Numbered from the stretch's first letter, positions 44,024-53,031 are shown. The stretch: DNA of 64,000 nucleotides from Chryseosolibacter sp964551035 (GCA_964551035.1 CAZKBK010000003.1:136373-200372), one strand, 5' to 3'. Program-made: numbers and translations. Notes: generated from the letters alone by a model not told the origin.

Positions 44024-45391
44024 TCAGGAAACACCAGGCAGCGTCACGCGCAAAGAAGTGGTATCGCCCGGTATCGACTCGACCGACACGCCTCCATGAT
44101 GCATCTGGAGAATTCTTTTTGCCAGGGATAGCCCGATGCCATACCCTTTGATCTTACTGACGTTGCTGCCCCTGAAAAATGGAGTAAATATGCGGTTTAT
44201 GTCTTCACCTGGAATGCCGGCGCCCGCGTTGACGAAATCCACAGAGATGATACTGTCGGTGACGCTCAGGGTTACCTTTACCGACTTGTCGGATGAGAAC
44301 TTGCAGCCGTTGTCGATCAAATTCATGAAAACGATCTTGATCAATTGCTCGTCGCCGCGAACGATCAGCGATCGATCGCTGAGTGAGATCCCGAAGTGGA
44401 TGTGAATGTGGTAATCGGGGTGAAGCGTTTCAATGTCGTGCTTGGCCTCCCAGAGCACTTCATCGACGCGGACATCGCTAAAATGTTTCTCGGGCGATTC
44501 AGCGCTGGTCTGTGCAAGGAGTAACAGCTGGTTCGCCAGCGCATTCAGCCCCTTCGCACTTTCTAAAAGAGAAACAAGTACTTCGGTATGCGGACTTTTA
44601 GTATCTGCCCGGATCAATGTCGCCTCAATTTCAGCGACGATCAGGGCGATGGGTGTGCGCAATTCATGGGAGGCGTTGGCAATGAAATTCTTTTGACTGA
44701 GAAACGCTTCCTCCAGCCGGCTCAGCATCCGGTTGAAGGTCTGGGCAAGTTTTTCCAGTTCATCGCTGCGGTCGCCTTCATCGAGCCGCCGGTTCAGGCT
44801 GACTTCGGTAATGCGATCGACCTCGTTGACGATCCTGGAAACGGGTCTGAGGATGCGCCCCGCATAGAACCAGCCCGTCGCTGAAACGACGATGAGGCTG
44901 ACAAAAAAGACCACGATCAGAATATTTCTCAGGTTTCGAAGCGCGTCATATCCATAGAGGTCAACAGCGGCGGCAACGACCTTGTAGTGCTCCCCGTTTT
45001 CCGAGAACAGGAAACCCAGTATCTCGTATTCCCTGTATTCCATGCGCACATCCCGACCCTCCTCCAGGCGCGCCAAAAAACCGGCGTCAACGGAAATGAC
45101 GCTGACGGAATCCGAGCGGTACAGTTCCCTGCCGTGCTCGTCGAACACGAGTATGAACTGGTTGGGAAGGCTGGCGGGGTTGTCCTTTTCCATTCTGCGA
45201 AGCAGGTCAGGATGCACTTCCCTGAATTCGATGAGAATATTTGCGGTGTTGATGCCGCGGTTCTTCAGACGCCGGCGAAAGTCAGACTCCCGGTAGCTAG
45301 CGGAGAAAAAGTATATCGCTACAGACGCGGCGGTAAGGATAAAGATTACGATCAGGAAGAAGGTGAACGTCAGCCGGGTCCTGATCTTCAT
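44024..45391 (-). CDS. Membrane sensor histidine kinase with HAMP
   Basis: 455 residues. Membrane segments at about 8-28 and 165-187 enclose a periplasmic sensor of about 135 residues. A HAMP domain follows (RILRPVSRIVNEVDRITEVSLNRRL), then the H-box NASHELRTPIALIVAEIE and a HATPase domain (NLIDNGCKFSSD, FVNAGAGI, GSNVSKIKGYGIGLSLAKRI). In the ATP site the usual DNG is NAGAG, as often in this family. It overlaps the OmpR-type regulator gene by 4 nt. The pair resembles CusS/CopS-type systems in layout, but no metal-binding motif was seen. Confidence 0.9.
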   Translation of the reverse strand: MKIRTRLTFTFFLIVIFILTAASVAIYFFSASYRESDFRRRLKNRGINTANILIEFREVHPDLLRRMEKDNPASLPNQFILVFDEHGRELYRSDSVSVISVDAGFLARLEEGRDVRMEYREYEILGFLFSENGEHYKVVAAAVDLYGYDALRNLRNILIVVFFVSLIVVSATGWFYAGRILRPVSRIVNEVDRITEVSLNRRLDEGDRSDELEKLAQTFNRMLSRLEEAFLSQKNFIANASHELRTPIALIVAEIEATLIRADTKSPHTEVLVSLLESAKGLNALANQLLLLAQTSAESPEKHFSDVRVDEVLWEAKHDIETLHPDYHIHIHFGISLSDRSLIVRGDEQLIKIVFMNLIDNGCKFSSDKSVKVTLSVTDSIISVDFVNAGAGIPGEDINRIFTPFFRGSNVSKIKGYGIGLSLAKRILQMHHGGVSVESIPGDTTSLRVTLPGVS

Positions 45392-46074
45392 ACATCGCTG
45401 CCAAAAATATATCCGAGGCCAACGCGCGTATGCACCAGTTTGGGTTCATAGTCGCGGTCGATCTTTCCCCGAAGAATGTTGATGTAAACTTCAACGACAT
45501 TGGTACCGCTGTCGAATTTGAGTCCCCAGATCTTTTCAGCGAGTTCCGCGCGCGGAATTACGCGCCCGCGATTTTTCAGAAAATACTCCAGCAGAAGGAA
45601 TTCGCGCGCGGTGAGGTGTATTTTCTTTCCGGAGCGAATGGCAATCTTCTTGTTGGTGTCGACCTGGAGGTTTGCGTCTTCGTACATGGGCGCCTGCGGC
45701 GCGGGACTATGCGCCCGCCGTTGCAGGGCCTTAAGGCGTGCGATGAGTTCCGCAAATTCGAAAGGCTTGAGAAGATAATCATCGGCTCCGGCTTCAAACC
45801 CGATGACTTTGTCTTCCGTCGTTCCTAGCGCCGTCAGCATCAGCACGGGCATATAGGCTTTTTTTTCCTTGATGCGCCTGCACAACTCCAGCCCACCTAT
45901 CCCGGGAATGATCAGATCAAGAACAACCGCGTCATAGTCGTTTCCAAATGCCAATGCCTCGCCGCCAGTACTGTCATGCGCAACGTCCACACTATTGGAC
46001 TGATCTTCCAGCACCTTCTTGATCAGCGATGCAAGCTTCTCTTCGTCTTCAATTACCAGTATATTCATTTGCAT
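45388..46074 (-). CDS. OmpR/PhoB-family response regulator
   Basis: 228 residues; start at 46074 or at the ATG 6 nt later (46068). The receiver (about 3-118) has IEDEEKLA, the phospho-acceptor Asp in AVVLDLIIPGIGG, and LTALGTTEDKVIGFEAGADDYLLKPFEFAEL. The winged-helix DNA-binding domain (about 130-228) has LTAREFLLLEYFLKNRGRVIPRAELAEKIWG. It is the first gene of a two-gene unit with the sensor kinase. The 277-nt gap to the divergent ClC gene carries an 11-bp inverted repeat that could be its binding site. Confidence 0.92.
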   Translation of the reverse strand: MQMNILVIEDEEKLASLIKKVLEDQSNSVDVAHDSTGGEALAFGNDYDAVVLDLIIPGIGGLELCRRIKEKKAYMPVLMLTALGTTEDKVIGFEAGADDYLLKPFEFAELIARLKALQRRAHSPAPQAPMYEDANLQVDTNKKIAIRSGKKIHLTAREFLLLEYFLKNRGRVIPRAELAEKIWGLKFDSGTNVVEVYINILRGKIDRDYEPKLVHTRVGLGYIFGSDV

Positions 46075-46131
46075 TCATCTTTAAGAGTAAGACTCAATAT
46101 CAACCTACACATTCGGGCCGCAGCAGCGGCG

Positions 46132-46220
46132 ATGACAAAACTCAAAACGACAAAGGCACAGGCTTGAGCAAGGAATGTAAATTAATTCCTTTTTAATTCG
46201 TTAAGCAACAGTTTTGTCAT
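46132..46220. repeat. 11-bp inverted repeat between the OmpR regulator and clc
   Basis: ATGACAAAACT (46132-46142) and AGTTTTGTCAT (46210-46220) are perfect inverted copies 67 nt apart, in the divergent promoter region. The right copy ends 10 nt before the -7 element of the clc leader. Confidence 0.6.
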
Positions 46221-46229
46221 GAACATATC

Positions 46230-46237
46230 TAGTTTTG
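46230..46237 (+). promoter_or_regulatory. -7 element of the clc leader
   Basis: TAGTTTTG is a perfect TAnnTTTG match. The start site would be near 46244, so the leader begins just before two hairpins. A -33 TTG at standard spacing is not evident. Confidence 0.5.
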
Positions 46238-46260
46238 CATCCCAAAGGTATTCCTGAGTT

Positions 46261-46312
46261 AGGGAGGTTGAAACCTCCCTGAAACCCATCGGCGGGGCCG
46301 TTGGGTTTTTTG
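46261..46312 (+). terminator. Two hairpins with U-run in the clc leader (terminator or attenuator)
   Basis: The first stem is AGGGAGGT / ACCTCCCT (46261-46280). The second is AAACCCA-T-CGGC-GGG-GCCG-T-TGGGTTT followed by TTT (46282-46311), an intrinsic terminator by appearance on the + strand only. No + strand gene lies upstream, so it acts on a short transcript starting near 46244, either as a small RNA of about 65 nt or as an attenuator of clc. The clc ATG is 40 nt downstream. Confidence 0.6.
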
Positions 46313-46351
46313 TTGTATTTTCGTTAAAAGACTGACCATCACCCTGCAATC

Positions 46352-48223
46352 ATGGACACGACGCCCATTACAGAAAGCCACACCAGTGCACCCGTACGAC
46401 GCACGCTTTACATCACGGGGCTGGCGCTGATCAACGCGATTCTCATCGGGTTTCTGGCAAAGGGTCTCGTGCTCCTCATCGGGCTTTTCACAAACCTGTT
46501 TTTTTACCAGGCCGTTTCGCTGGAGGAATCGTCCCCGTCGGGAAATCACCTGGGTTACTGGGTGATTCTCATACCGGTAGCCGGCGGCATCATCGTCGGT
46601 ATTATGGCGCGATTCGGATCGCGCGCCATCCGCGGACACGGCATCCCGGAGGCGATGGAAAAAATCGTCAAGGACCAAAGCAAGATCCCGCCGCTGGTCA
46701 CCTTGCTGAAGCCCCTGTCCGCGGCGATCTCCATTGGCTCGGGTGGTCCGTTTGGTGCAGAGGGGCCGATCATATCTACGGGGGGTGCGCTTGGCTCATT
46801 TTGCGGCCAGACCCTGCACATCACGTCCCAAGAGCGAAAGATCCTGTTGGCCGCAGGGGCCACCGCGGGCATGACGGCTATATTCGGGACGCCGTTCGCC
46901 GCCATACTCCTTGCCATCGAGTTGCTTTTGTTCGAGTTCTCCGCGCGGAGTTTTATCCCCGTAATGATTGCCTGCGTCACGGGGGCGTGCATGCATTTCG
47001 TGCTGTTCAGCACAGGGCCGACGTTCCCGATGCCCGATGTTCCGAATGCCGGCGTGAACGGCGTCGTTGCCTATGCGGTGATCGGATTGCTCGTCGGCGT
47101 CGCCTCCGTGATTGTCACGAAGATCCTCTACCTGATCGAAGACGGTTTCGAACGGCTTCCGATCCATTGGATGTGGTGGCCGGCAATCGGCGGTGTGGTT
47201 GTCGGTGTCGTCGGACTTATTGCGCCATCTACCCTCGGGGTGGGATATGAAAACATTACGGCGGCGCTTTCGGGCGAGCTTGCCGTCTCCGCACTTGTAG
47301 CCCTGTGTTTTTGGAAATTCATCTCATGGTCGTTTGCACTGGGAAGCGGTACTTCGGGCGGAACGTTGGCGCCTTTGCTCACCATTGGTAGTGCGGCCGG
47401 ATGCCTCCTGGGAATGGTTGGGCAAGAATACTTTCCCCAGGGAAACATCCACCTGTCGATGGCTGCCCTTGTCGGTATGTCGGCGATGTTTGCCGGATCC
47501 TCACGCGCCCTCCTTACCTCCATTGTGTTCGCGATGGAAACGACGATGCAGCAAAGTTCGTTGCTTCCCCTGATCGCTGGTTGTGTGTGCGCGTACATGA
47601 TAAGCTTCATTTTCATGCGCAACACCATCATGACGGAGAAAATCCGCCGCCGGGGCGTCATGCTTCCCGATAGTTACCATCCCGACGTGCTTGCCATCAC
47701 CTCCGTGGGCGACGTGTTGCCTCCCCTTGCCGAGCAGGGTTTTCTTATTGTGAATGAATCCACACCCGTCGGCGAAATCAGGGAGTGGCTGCAGGCGAAA
47801 AGCTTTCACTATGACAAAAGCATCGTCATGATCTTAAAGGACGACAACACCACCCTGGCTTCAACCATCACGCCAGCCAAAATCATGGCGCACGAACGCG
47901 GGGATGAGCCGGTCGGTCCGCTCGCCGAGCGAATCTCGGAATGGCTGGAAAAAGATGACTCGCTGCTGACGGCCGTCGATGTGATGTTGAAAAACGGAAA
48001 GGATTTCGTTCCCATCGTCGACGCGCACTCGCATGCATTGGGGGGTATCCTTCTCGAACGCGATGTGTTCCGCGCATTTGAGCAACGCTTCCATGAGGAG
48101 CGCCATATTCACCGGCACATCTCGATGAGAAAAAAGACCGTGGAGATCTTTATCAAGGGAAAACGCCTGCTCAAAAAAACCACCCTGAAGGTGGATGAGC
48201 AGCCCACGGATGATGTCGGATGA
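46352..48223 (+). CDS. ClC-family chloride channel/transporter with CBS domains
   Basis: 623 residues. About the first 430 residues form the ClC membrane core with the anion-binding motifs GSGGPFGAEGP (gating-type Glu137), GMTAIFGTPFAAILLAIEL, and GSGTSGGTLAPLLTIG. A C-terminal cytosolic part (about 450-600) has two CBS-like halves. It is a Cl- channel or Cl-/H+ antiporter of the inner membrane. The fluoride-type ClC-F motif is not seen. Its leader holds an intrinsic terminator, and the stop codon abuts the end of the convergent flavin-protein gene with no gap. Confidence 0.9.
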   Translation: MDTTPITESHTSAPVRRTLYITGLALINAILIGFLAKGLVLLIGLFTNLFFYQAVSLEESSPSGNHLGYWVILIPVAGGIIVGIMARFGSRAIRGHGIPEAMEKIVKDQSKIPPLVTLLKPLSAAISIGSGGPFGAEGPIISTGGALGSFCGQTLHITSQERKILLAAGATAGMTAIFGTPFAAILLAIELLLFEFSARSFIPVMIACVTGACMHFVLFSTGPTFPMPDVPNAGVNGVVAYAVIGLLVGVASVIVTKILYLIEDGFERLPIHWMWWPAIGGVVVGVVGLIAPSTLGVGYENITAALSGELAVSALVALCFWKFISWSFALGSGTSGGTLAPLLTIGSAAGCLLGMVGQEYFPQGNIHLSMAALVGMSAMFAGSSRALLTSIVFAMETTMQQSSLLPLIAGCVCAYMISFIFMRNTIMTEKIRRRGVMLPDSYHPDVLAITSVGDVLPPLAEQGFLIVNESTPVGEIREWLQAKSFHYDKSIVMILKDDNTTLASTITPAKIMAHERGDEPVGPLAERISEWLEKDDSLLTAVDVMLKNGKDFVPIVDAHSHALGGILLERDVFRAFEQRFHEERHIHRHISMRKKTVEIFIKGKRLLKKTTLKVDEQPTDDVG

Positions 48224-48676
48224 CTAGGTCCGCTCGAATTTGCCGGTAATCTCTTCGATGCTGACCCTGAATGCCACGGCCCGAACAGGCTTTGCCACGG
48301 GTGCGCCGACATCCCCAAATCCCTTCGGTGGCTTAACGGCCTCGCTCAGACGGACCGGTCCCAACCGGTCGCGGAGGATCTTCATCGCCACCGTTTGGTC
48401 TTTGCGGTCCTTCAGTTCCTGAAATTTACCCCAAACCAAAACGCTCCTCCAGTTCACGAGGTTCTCAATCCGGTCCACCTGAAAACAGACGCCGGGGTGT
48501 TTTCGCATCATTCGCACCTTTTGGCCTTCCTTTGAATGAATGTAGATGTGTTCGCCGTCAAACACGTAGCTCACAGGTACGATGTACATCCTTTTTTCCG
48601 AATAGTATCCCAGGCGCCCCACTTCCGTACTGTACAGCACCTGAACACACTGGTCTCTGGTTAGGTCTCCCAACAT
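48224..48676 (-). CDS. Pyridoxamine 5'-phosphate oxidase-family (flavin-binding) protein
   Basis: 150 residues, a split-barrel flavin-nucleotide-binding protein. LGYYSEKRMYIVPVSYVFDGEHIYIHSKEGQKVRMMRKHPGVCFQVDRIENLVNWRSVLVWGKFQEL is the pattern of the small PNPOx-like/Nim-like group, with FMN-phosphate contacts in SKEGQKVRMMRK. This group includes nitroimidazole-resistance proteins and unknown oxidoreductases; no specific substrate can be given. It is convergent with the ClC gene. Confidence 0.85.
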   Translation of the reverse strand: MLGDLTRDQCVQVLYSTEVGRLGYYSEKRMYIVPVSYVFDGEHIYIHSKEGQKVRMMRKHPGVCFQVDRIENLVNWRSVLVWGKFQELKDRKDQTVAMKILRDRLGPVRLSEAVKPPKGFGDVGAPVAKPVRAVAFRVSIEEITGKFERT

Positions 48677-48765
48677 TTTCAGTTGTTTTCGTGATAAGGT
48701 TCAGTCATGAAGCCATCTTGTTCGGACATTGCTAATGGACAGACATTCAACCGTTGCGTTTCAAA

Positions 48766-49161
48766 CTAATACTGGACTGCGGAAAGCATGGATCGCATTC
48801 TCATGGAGCAGGCGTTATCCGATCCTTCCGGGAAGGCCTCCTCCAGAAAATCTGTGGCTTGCAAAATCCGCTGCTTCAAGGCATCAGAGAAAAGCTCATG
48901 GTGATCAGCATAGTATGTTTCGAACGACGTGCACGCTTCTTCGGCTGAAACATTTCCCGCGCGAAGGTTGTCGATCGTTATGCCAATCACATGGGCTGCC
49001 TCGGGCACCTGGTCCCGTGACAACCGCGTCTCCGACAACCAGTCTTGTGTGAGCATGAGTTTCAGTTCACCCCATTGCAGCTCGGTGATGCCGCGCTCGG
49101 TAGCGACGGCAAAGAAGAAATTCCCCAACTGCACAAATAATTCACGTTTGAAGGCTTCCAT
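48766..49161 (-). CDS. Hypothetical helical protein
   Basis: 131 residues from the ATG at 49161 (MEAFKRELFVQLGNFFF); the frame is open to 49209. It appears all-helical and acidic, with LQWGELKLMLTQDWLSET and SFETYYADHHELFSDALKQRILQATDFLEEAFPEG. The arrangement vaguely recalls TerB-like or calcium-free EF-hand bundles but no family can be named. It has no signal sequence. It is a single gene in a 660-nt stretch between the flavin protein and the phosphatidyltransferase. Confidence 0.5.
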   Translation of the reverse strand: MEAFKRELFVQLGNFFFAVATERGITELQWGELKLMLTQDWLSETRLSRDQVPEAAHVIGITIDNLRAGNVSAEEACTSFETYYADHHELFSDALKQRILQATDFLEEAFPEGSDNACSMRMRSMLSAVQY

Positions 49162-49338
49162 TTTCGTCTTGCTTGTTTTAATGCCATGGTGGGTATTCAA
49201 AATCCCCAATACGCGACAGCTTGCCAGCAGCGCGTATCATGTGCTCAAGAATGGAAAAAACGATACCGTAAGAAATGACGGATATCAGGCGGAGGGGCGA
49301 CAAATATCAGGATGCTGCCGGCCCGGTTCGAAGGGCAT

Positions 49339-49932
49339 TTACCGGCCGGCGTCCTTTTTTCTCTGATGGATTACCCAAAACATTCCTTTGACATCCGCCT
49401 GCCATTCGGGCAAATAGAAAACAAGGACGATCTCCTCGATAAGCTGAACGCCGGTGACCATTACGGCGGCGTAGAACGCAGGAAGGACGAAGGGCAGGTC
49501 GAAGAACAGCAACAGGAAAAATACAGCCTGCAACACCGCGGCAAGCTTGGCGAGGTACGTGTGAAAACTCGTGACGCGGTGGTACATCACGAGTGCGGCC
49601 ACATTTTGCATAGCGAACAGGGACAGCAGTGCCACGATCCAGGGCCAATGTTCCCATACAAAATCGGGATAGGCGAACCACAAGCCGATGGTTGCCACCA
49701 GCACGGTGGCATCGTCGGCCAGCGAATCCAACCGCGCACCGAAGACACTGCTTACCTTTAAAACGCGGGATAAGAAACCATCAATGGCATCCGTGAAAAA
49801 GCTGAAGGCAATGAGCCACTTAAACAGTGTCGCTTCTCCGATTATTGCCAGCCAAAGGATTACCGGCGCGGACAGGAGCCGGTATAACGTGATGGTGTTT
49901 ACAACATAGAACCCCGCGGGGCGTGGCGTCAT
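49339..49932 (-). CDS. CDP-alcohol phosphatidyltransferase family protein
   Basis: 197 residues with about five to six membrane segments. CDP-alcohol phosphotransferases join CDP-diacylglycerol to an alcohol, giving phospholipids. The signature is seen as FTDAIDGFLSRVLKVSSVFGARLDSLADD, i.e. DxxDGxxxR...GxxxDxxxD with Ser in place of the usual Ala before Arg. All four Asp are present. The alcohol substrate (glycerol phosphate, serine, inositol) cannot be told. It is the last gene of the minus-strand run with the sugar genes but separated by 56 nt. Confidence 0.8.
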   Translation of the reverse strand: MTPRPAGFYVVNTITLYRLLSAPVILWLAIIGEATLFKWLIAFSFFTDAIDGFLSRVLKVSSVFGARLDSLADDATVLVATIGLWFAYPDFVWEHWPWIVALLSLFAMQNVAALVMYHRVTSFHTYLAKLAAVLQAVFFLLLFFDLPFVLPAFYAAVMVTGVQLIEEIVLVFYLPEWQADVKGMFWVIHQRKKDAGR

Positions 49933-49988
49933 GAGCGTGCTTTCTCCTTAAGTTAACGAAATTCCCTGTCGACGTTGCCGGCGTTTCG

Positions 49989-50750
49989 TCACACGCCCGC
50001 AACCCGCCGCTTGTATTCAGCGAGGGCGTCGTCAAGGCGCTGTCGTGAGGTGGTATCACCCGGCGCATTGTGCGAAGGATGGATAAAGAGCTTTACGCCG
50101 CGATCCGCCAGGATCTCAGCAACCGTGGTCACGGTCATCCACACACACGTGATGAAGGCCATCGTGGAAATCGGTCCCACCTTGTCCTGATGATTCTTCA
50201 ACGGCACGGAGGCGTCGCCAAGGGGTGCGCAGGTATCGACCACGTGGTCGGCGACCTGGAAAATGGTCTTACCGGTAGAGTGGCGGGTGGTCTTCCCTTT
50301 CGCTTCAGCGGCCGAGCCATAGGCAATCACTTTCATTCCGCGCTTCTTCGCTTCGAGCGCAACGTCGATGTTGACATTGTTTATACCGGAATGCGAGAAC
50401 AGCCACATCGTATCGCGGGAGTCGAAGTTATATCCCTTCATGATCTCGACGCCATACCCCTCCGCCCGCTCGAGGAACAAGAACTGATGCACACCCATCT
50501 CACCGGTGATCCTCGTAAAAAACGTGAGCGGCAACTCCACCATCGGATGAAATCCGACAAAACCGCCGATCCGAGGATACATTTCCTCCACTGGAATCGT
50601 GGCGTGTCCACATCCGAAGGTATGCACCCACCTTCCGGCTTCTATGCTGTCGGCCATGATGCCCGCGGCGATCTTAATATTTTCAAGTTGTGTTTCTTCG
50701 ATGCGCGACATCACGTCGCGCGCGTTATTGAGCCATTGTTTTGCCAGCAT
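49989..50750 (-). CDS. SIS-domain sugar-phosphate-binding protein (UPF0309-like)
   Basis: 253 residues. A SIS fold that binds phosphosugars, with FGCGHATIPVEEMYPRIGG near the N-terminus and LFSHSGINNVNIDVALEAKKRGMKVIAYGS as the Ser/Thr-rich phosphate loop. The group is close to UPF0309 and to phosphoheptose/MurNAc-6P-type isomerases, without a proven reaction. It overlaps the MFS transporter gene by 26 nt and belongs to a three-gene operon with a ROK kinase, suggesting uptake, phosphorylation and isomerisation of a sugar or amino sugar. Confidence 0.8.
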   Translation of the reverse strand: MLAKQWLNNARDVMSRIEETQLENIKIAAGIMADSIEAGRWVHTFGCGHATIPVEEMYPRIGGFVGFHPMVELPLTFFTRITGEMGVHQFLFLERAEGYGVEIMKGYNFDSRDTMWLFSHSGINNVNIDVALEAKKRGMKVIAYGSAAEAKGKTTRHSTGKTIFQVADHVVDTCAPLGDASVPLKNHQDKVGPISTMAFITCVWMTVTTVAEILADRGVKLFIHPSHNAPGDTTSRQRLDDALAEYKRRVAGV

Positions 50751-51900
50751 AGGTGTTGCGATTAGTTTTTCTGATAATATTTATGGTAAGGATAATCATG
50801 GTTACAAGCAGTACGAGAATAACGCTGATCAGATGTTGGACGCCCGCCGTCTCGGCGATCCATCCCATCGTGAAATTGACCAGCATGTTACCCAGCAAGG
50901 CAATGGTGAGCACGATGCTGAACGCCGTGCCTGACAGTTTTGAATACAACTCGCCCACCATTCCGAGCATAACCGGAAAACCGCCCGCGAGTCCGGCCCC
51001 AAGGATGACTAGCCCTCCAGCGGCAACGACAAACGACTGTGCGAATTGCAGGATCGCCGTGCCCATAACCAGCAAGGCGAACGAAACCGAAAGTATGCGC
51101 GCCGGCGCCATTTTCCTAAGAACCCCTCCGATGAGTAATCGCATGACGGCCATACCGGCGACGTACAGCGACAAGGCATAGAGCGCGCTCGCCTCCGGCA
51201 ATGAAACTTCCCTGATAAGGAACGTCGTCGTCCAGTTGTTGACGATCCCCTCAAAGCTACTTTGGCAAAAAAGAAAGAACCCGATCAACAACAGGGCCGG
51301 ATCACGCAGCAATCCCAGCCCCTTCGCCAGCGGAATCCCATCCGCGTGCTTCGGCGCCGGAAAACGTGTCGCCAAAAAAACAAGGCCGACAATCAGCGTA
51401 AAGTATCCCACGCCCGATACGACGTATTCAAAAGGAATGCGGTCGCCCAATACGCCGAGGATCGACGGCATGCCCAGCGCACCGATGGCATAAAAAACAC
51501 CGATCAAACTGATGTTCGCGCCCTTGTCAACGGAAATGTCGGCGACGGACGCATTGCTGGCGCCGTTTATCACGCCACCACCAAAACCAAAAACAAGTAT
51601 GCAGCCGTTGAGGACCATGCCATCCGTAGACCAGGCGATGCCCTGAAATCCCGCAAACATGAAAATGCTGGCCAGGGCGAGAACGACTTTGTATCCATAA
51701 CGGTCGGCCACCGGGCCAAAGACCAGCGACCCCGCCAGGATGCCGAAGGGAAGGATGGAGAACATCGCACCCGCTTCAAGTTCACTGAGCCCGAATTTTT
51801 CCCGAAGGGACGGAGCCACGGCGCCGAGCGTGATCAATGAAATCCCAAATACCAGCATCCCGAGGCACGCCGACAGAAAAACAAAACGGGTAGGTTTCAT
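50725..51900 (-). CDS. MFS transporter, probably sugar
   Basis: 391 residues with about twelve membrane segments, a proton- or cation-coupled symporter of the major facilitator superfamily. The loop after helix 2 is GPVADRYGYKVVL (the MFS motif A region) and the FGFGGGVINGASNASVADIS stretch in helices 4-5 resembles sugar (FucP/NagP-like) carriers. The start overlaps the ROK kinase stop by 4 nt and the end overlaps the SIS gene by 26 nt, so it is tightly coupled to both. Confidence 0.85.
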   Translation of the reverse strand: MKPTRFVFLSACLGMLVFGISLITLGAVAPSLREKFGLSELEAGAMFSILPFGILAGSLVFGPVADRYGYKVVLALASIFMFAGFQGIAWSTDGMVLNGCILVFGFGGGVINGASNASVADISVDKGANISLIGVFYAIGALGMPSILGVLGDRIPFEYVVSGVGYFTLIVGLVFLATRFPAPKHADGIPLAKGLGLLRDPALLLIGFFLFCQSSFEGIVNNWTTTFLIREVSLPEASALYALSLYVAGMAVMRLLIGGVLRKMAPARILSVSFALLVMGTAILQFAQSFVVAAGGLVILGAGLAGGFPVMLGMVGELYSKLSGTAFSIVLTIALLGNMLVNFTMGWIAETAGVQHLISVILVLLVTMIILTINIIRKTNRNTYAGKTMAQ

Positions 51901-52850
51901 AAGCGGTCAGTACGTTGCATGTTTTTTAACGCGAGGTATCCGGCGCCAAAGATTGCGGCCTTGTCACCCAGCGCTGCCTGCTCGAAATGAACCTGGCGAA
52001 TGCTGATCGGTTGCGCCCACTTAACGGCTTCCTCATAAATTGCCGGGATGAACCTGGCGGCAGGGCCAAAAACGCCTCCACCAAAGATGACCTTCGAGGG
52101 GTTGAAGATGCTCACCAGATTCGCGGCAGCCATCCCCCACAGGTCCACGCACGCGCGCAACACCTTTTCAGCGAGCGCGTCTCCATTTATTTGCGCTTCA
52201 AATACATCGTGCGCCTTCAGCTTTCCCTGTCGTTGCCGCAAGCCGCCCCGATAACTCGTGTCCGTGTTCAATAATTCCTCCGCATAGCGCGCGATGCCAT
52301 CGCCCGAGGCATAATATTCAAAACATCCGCAGGAGACATACTTCTCCTCGAACGGACCTTTCAACGCCAGCCAACCCACGGCCCCGGCGATGTCTTCCCT
52401 ACCACGGATGAGATTGCCTCCGGATAATATTCCCGCACCAATGCCCGTACCCACCGCGATAAAAATTGCATCCGCGCTGCCCTGCGCGACTCCGCGCCAA
52501 TGTTCCCCAAGGATACTGCACGCCCTGTCGTTGTCGATGGCGACGGGAGTCGTTGGAAAGGCCCGGCGGATGACATCCCGCAACGGATAATCTTCCCATC
52601 CCCTGATGTTCGGTGCCCAAACGGTCCCGGTCAGGGATCTGCTGATCCCGGGAATGCAAACGCCGATGGATTGGATCTCCTCCCGACGCGACAACGACAA
52701 ATGCTCAATCTGATCTACGATCAGTTTGCCCACCTCGTCGCCTGTTCTTCCCTCCAGGGGAACAGCGTCGCTTTCAAGCAATTCGGCACCGTCCGAAAAT
52801 ACGGCGGTCGCGAGTTTCGTTCCTCCAAGGTCAAGCGCGAGAACAGACAT
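51897..52850 (-). CDS. ROK-family sugar kinase
   Basis: 317 residues. DLGGTKLATAVF is the phosphate-1 loop, IGVCIPGISR and VAIDNDRACSILGEHWRG hold the catalytic Asp (IDNDR), and IFIAVGTGIGAGIL is the phosphate-2 loop. The ROK zinc motif is reduced to SCGCFEYYASG. There is no HTH, so it is a kinase rather than a repressor. Substrates of this family are glucose, GlcNAc, ManNAc and relatives. It is the first gene of the ROK-MFS-SIS operon. Confidence 0.88.
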   Translation of the reverse strand: MSVLALDLGGTKLATAVFSDGAELLESDAVPLEGRTGDEVGKLIVDQIEHLSLSRREEIQSIGVCIPGISRSLTGTVWAPNIRGWEDYPLRDVIRRAFPTTPVAIDNDRACSILGEHWRGVAQGSADAIFIAVGTGIGAGILSGGNLIRGREDIAGAVGWLALKGPFEEKYVSCGCFEYYASGDGIARYAEELLNTDTSYRGGLRQRQGKLKAHDVFEAQINGDALAEKVLRACVDLWGMAAANLVSIFNPSKVIFGGGVFGPAARFIPAIYEEAVKWAQPISIRQVHFEQAALGDKAAIFGAGYLALKNMQRTDRL

Positions 52851-53031
52851 ACTTTATCGATGGACGTACACGGCTCCGCACCTTCATGCGAACGGGTACA
52901 TCATGCGCAATGTAAAAAAAGAAAACAGAAAAGAGACGACATGTACGCACTCGTGCCATTTAAAAAAAGTGTGCACGACACACACACGGCACGCAAACCC
53001 ATAATGAAGTCAGCGGGCGTCGCGGTGGAAG

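Noticed and set aside
46244..46351. Fluoride riboswitch before the ClC gene
   Set aside because: The conserved fluoride riboswitch core could not be matched, and the channel looks like an ordinary ClC rather than a ClC-F.
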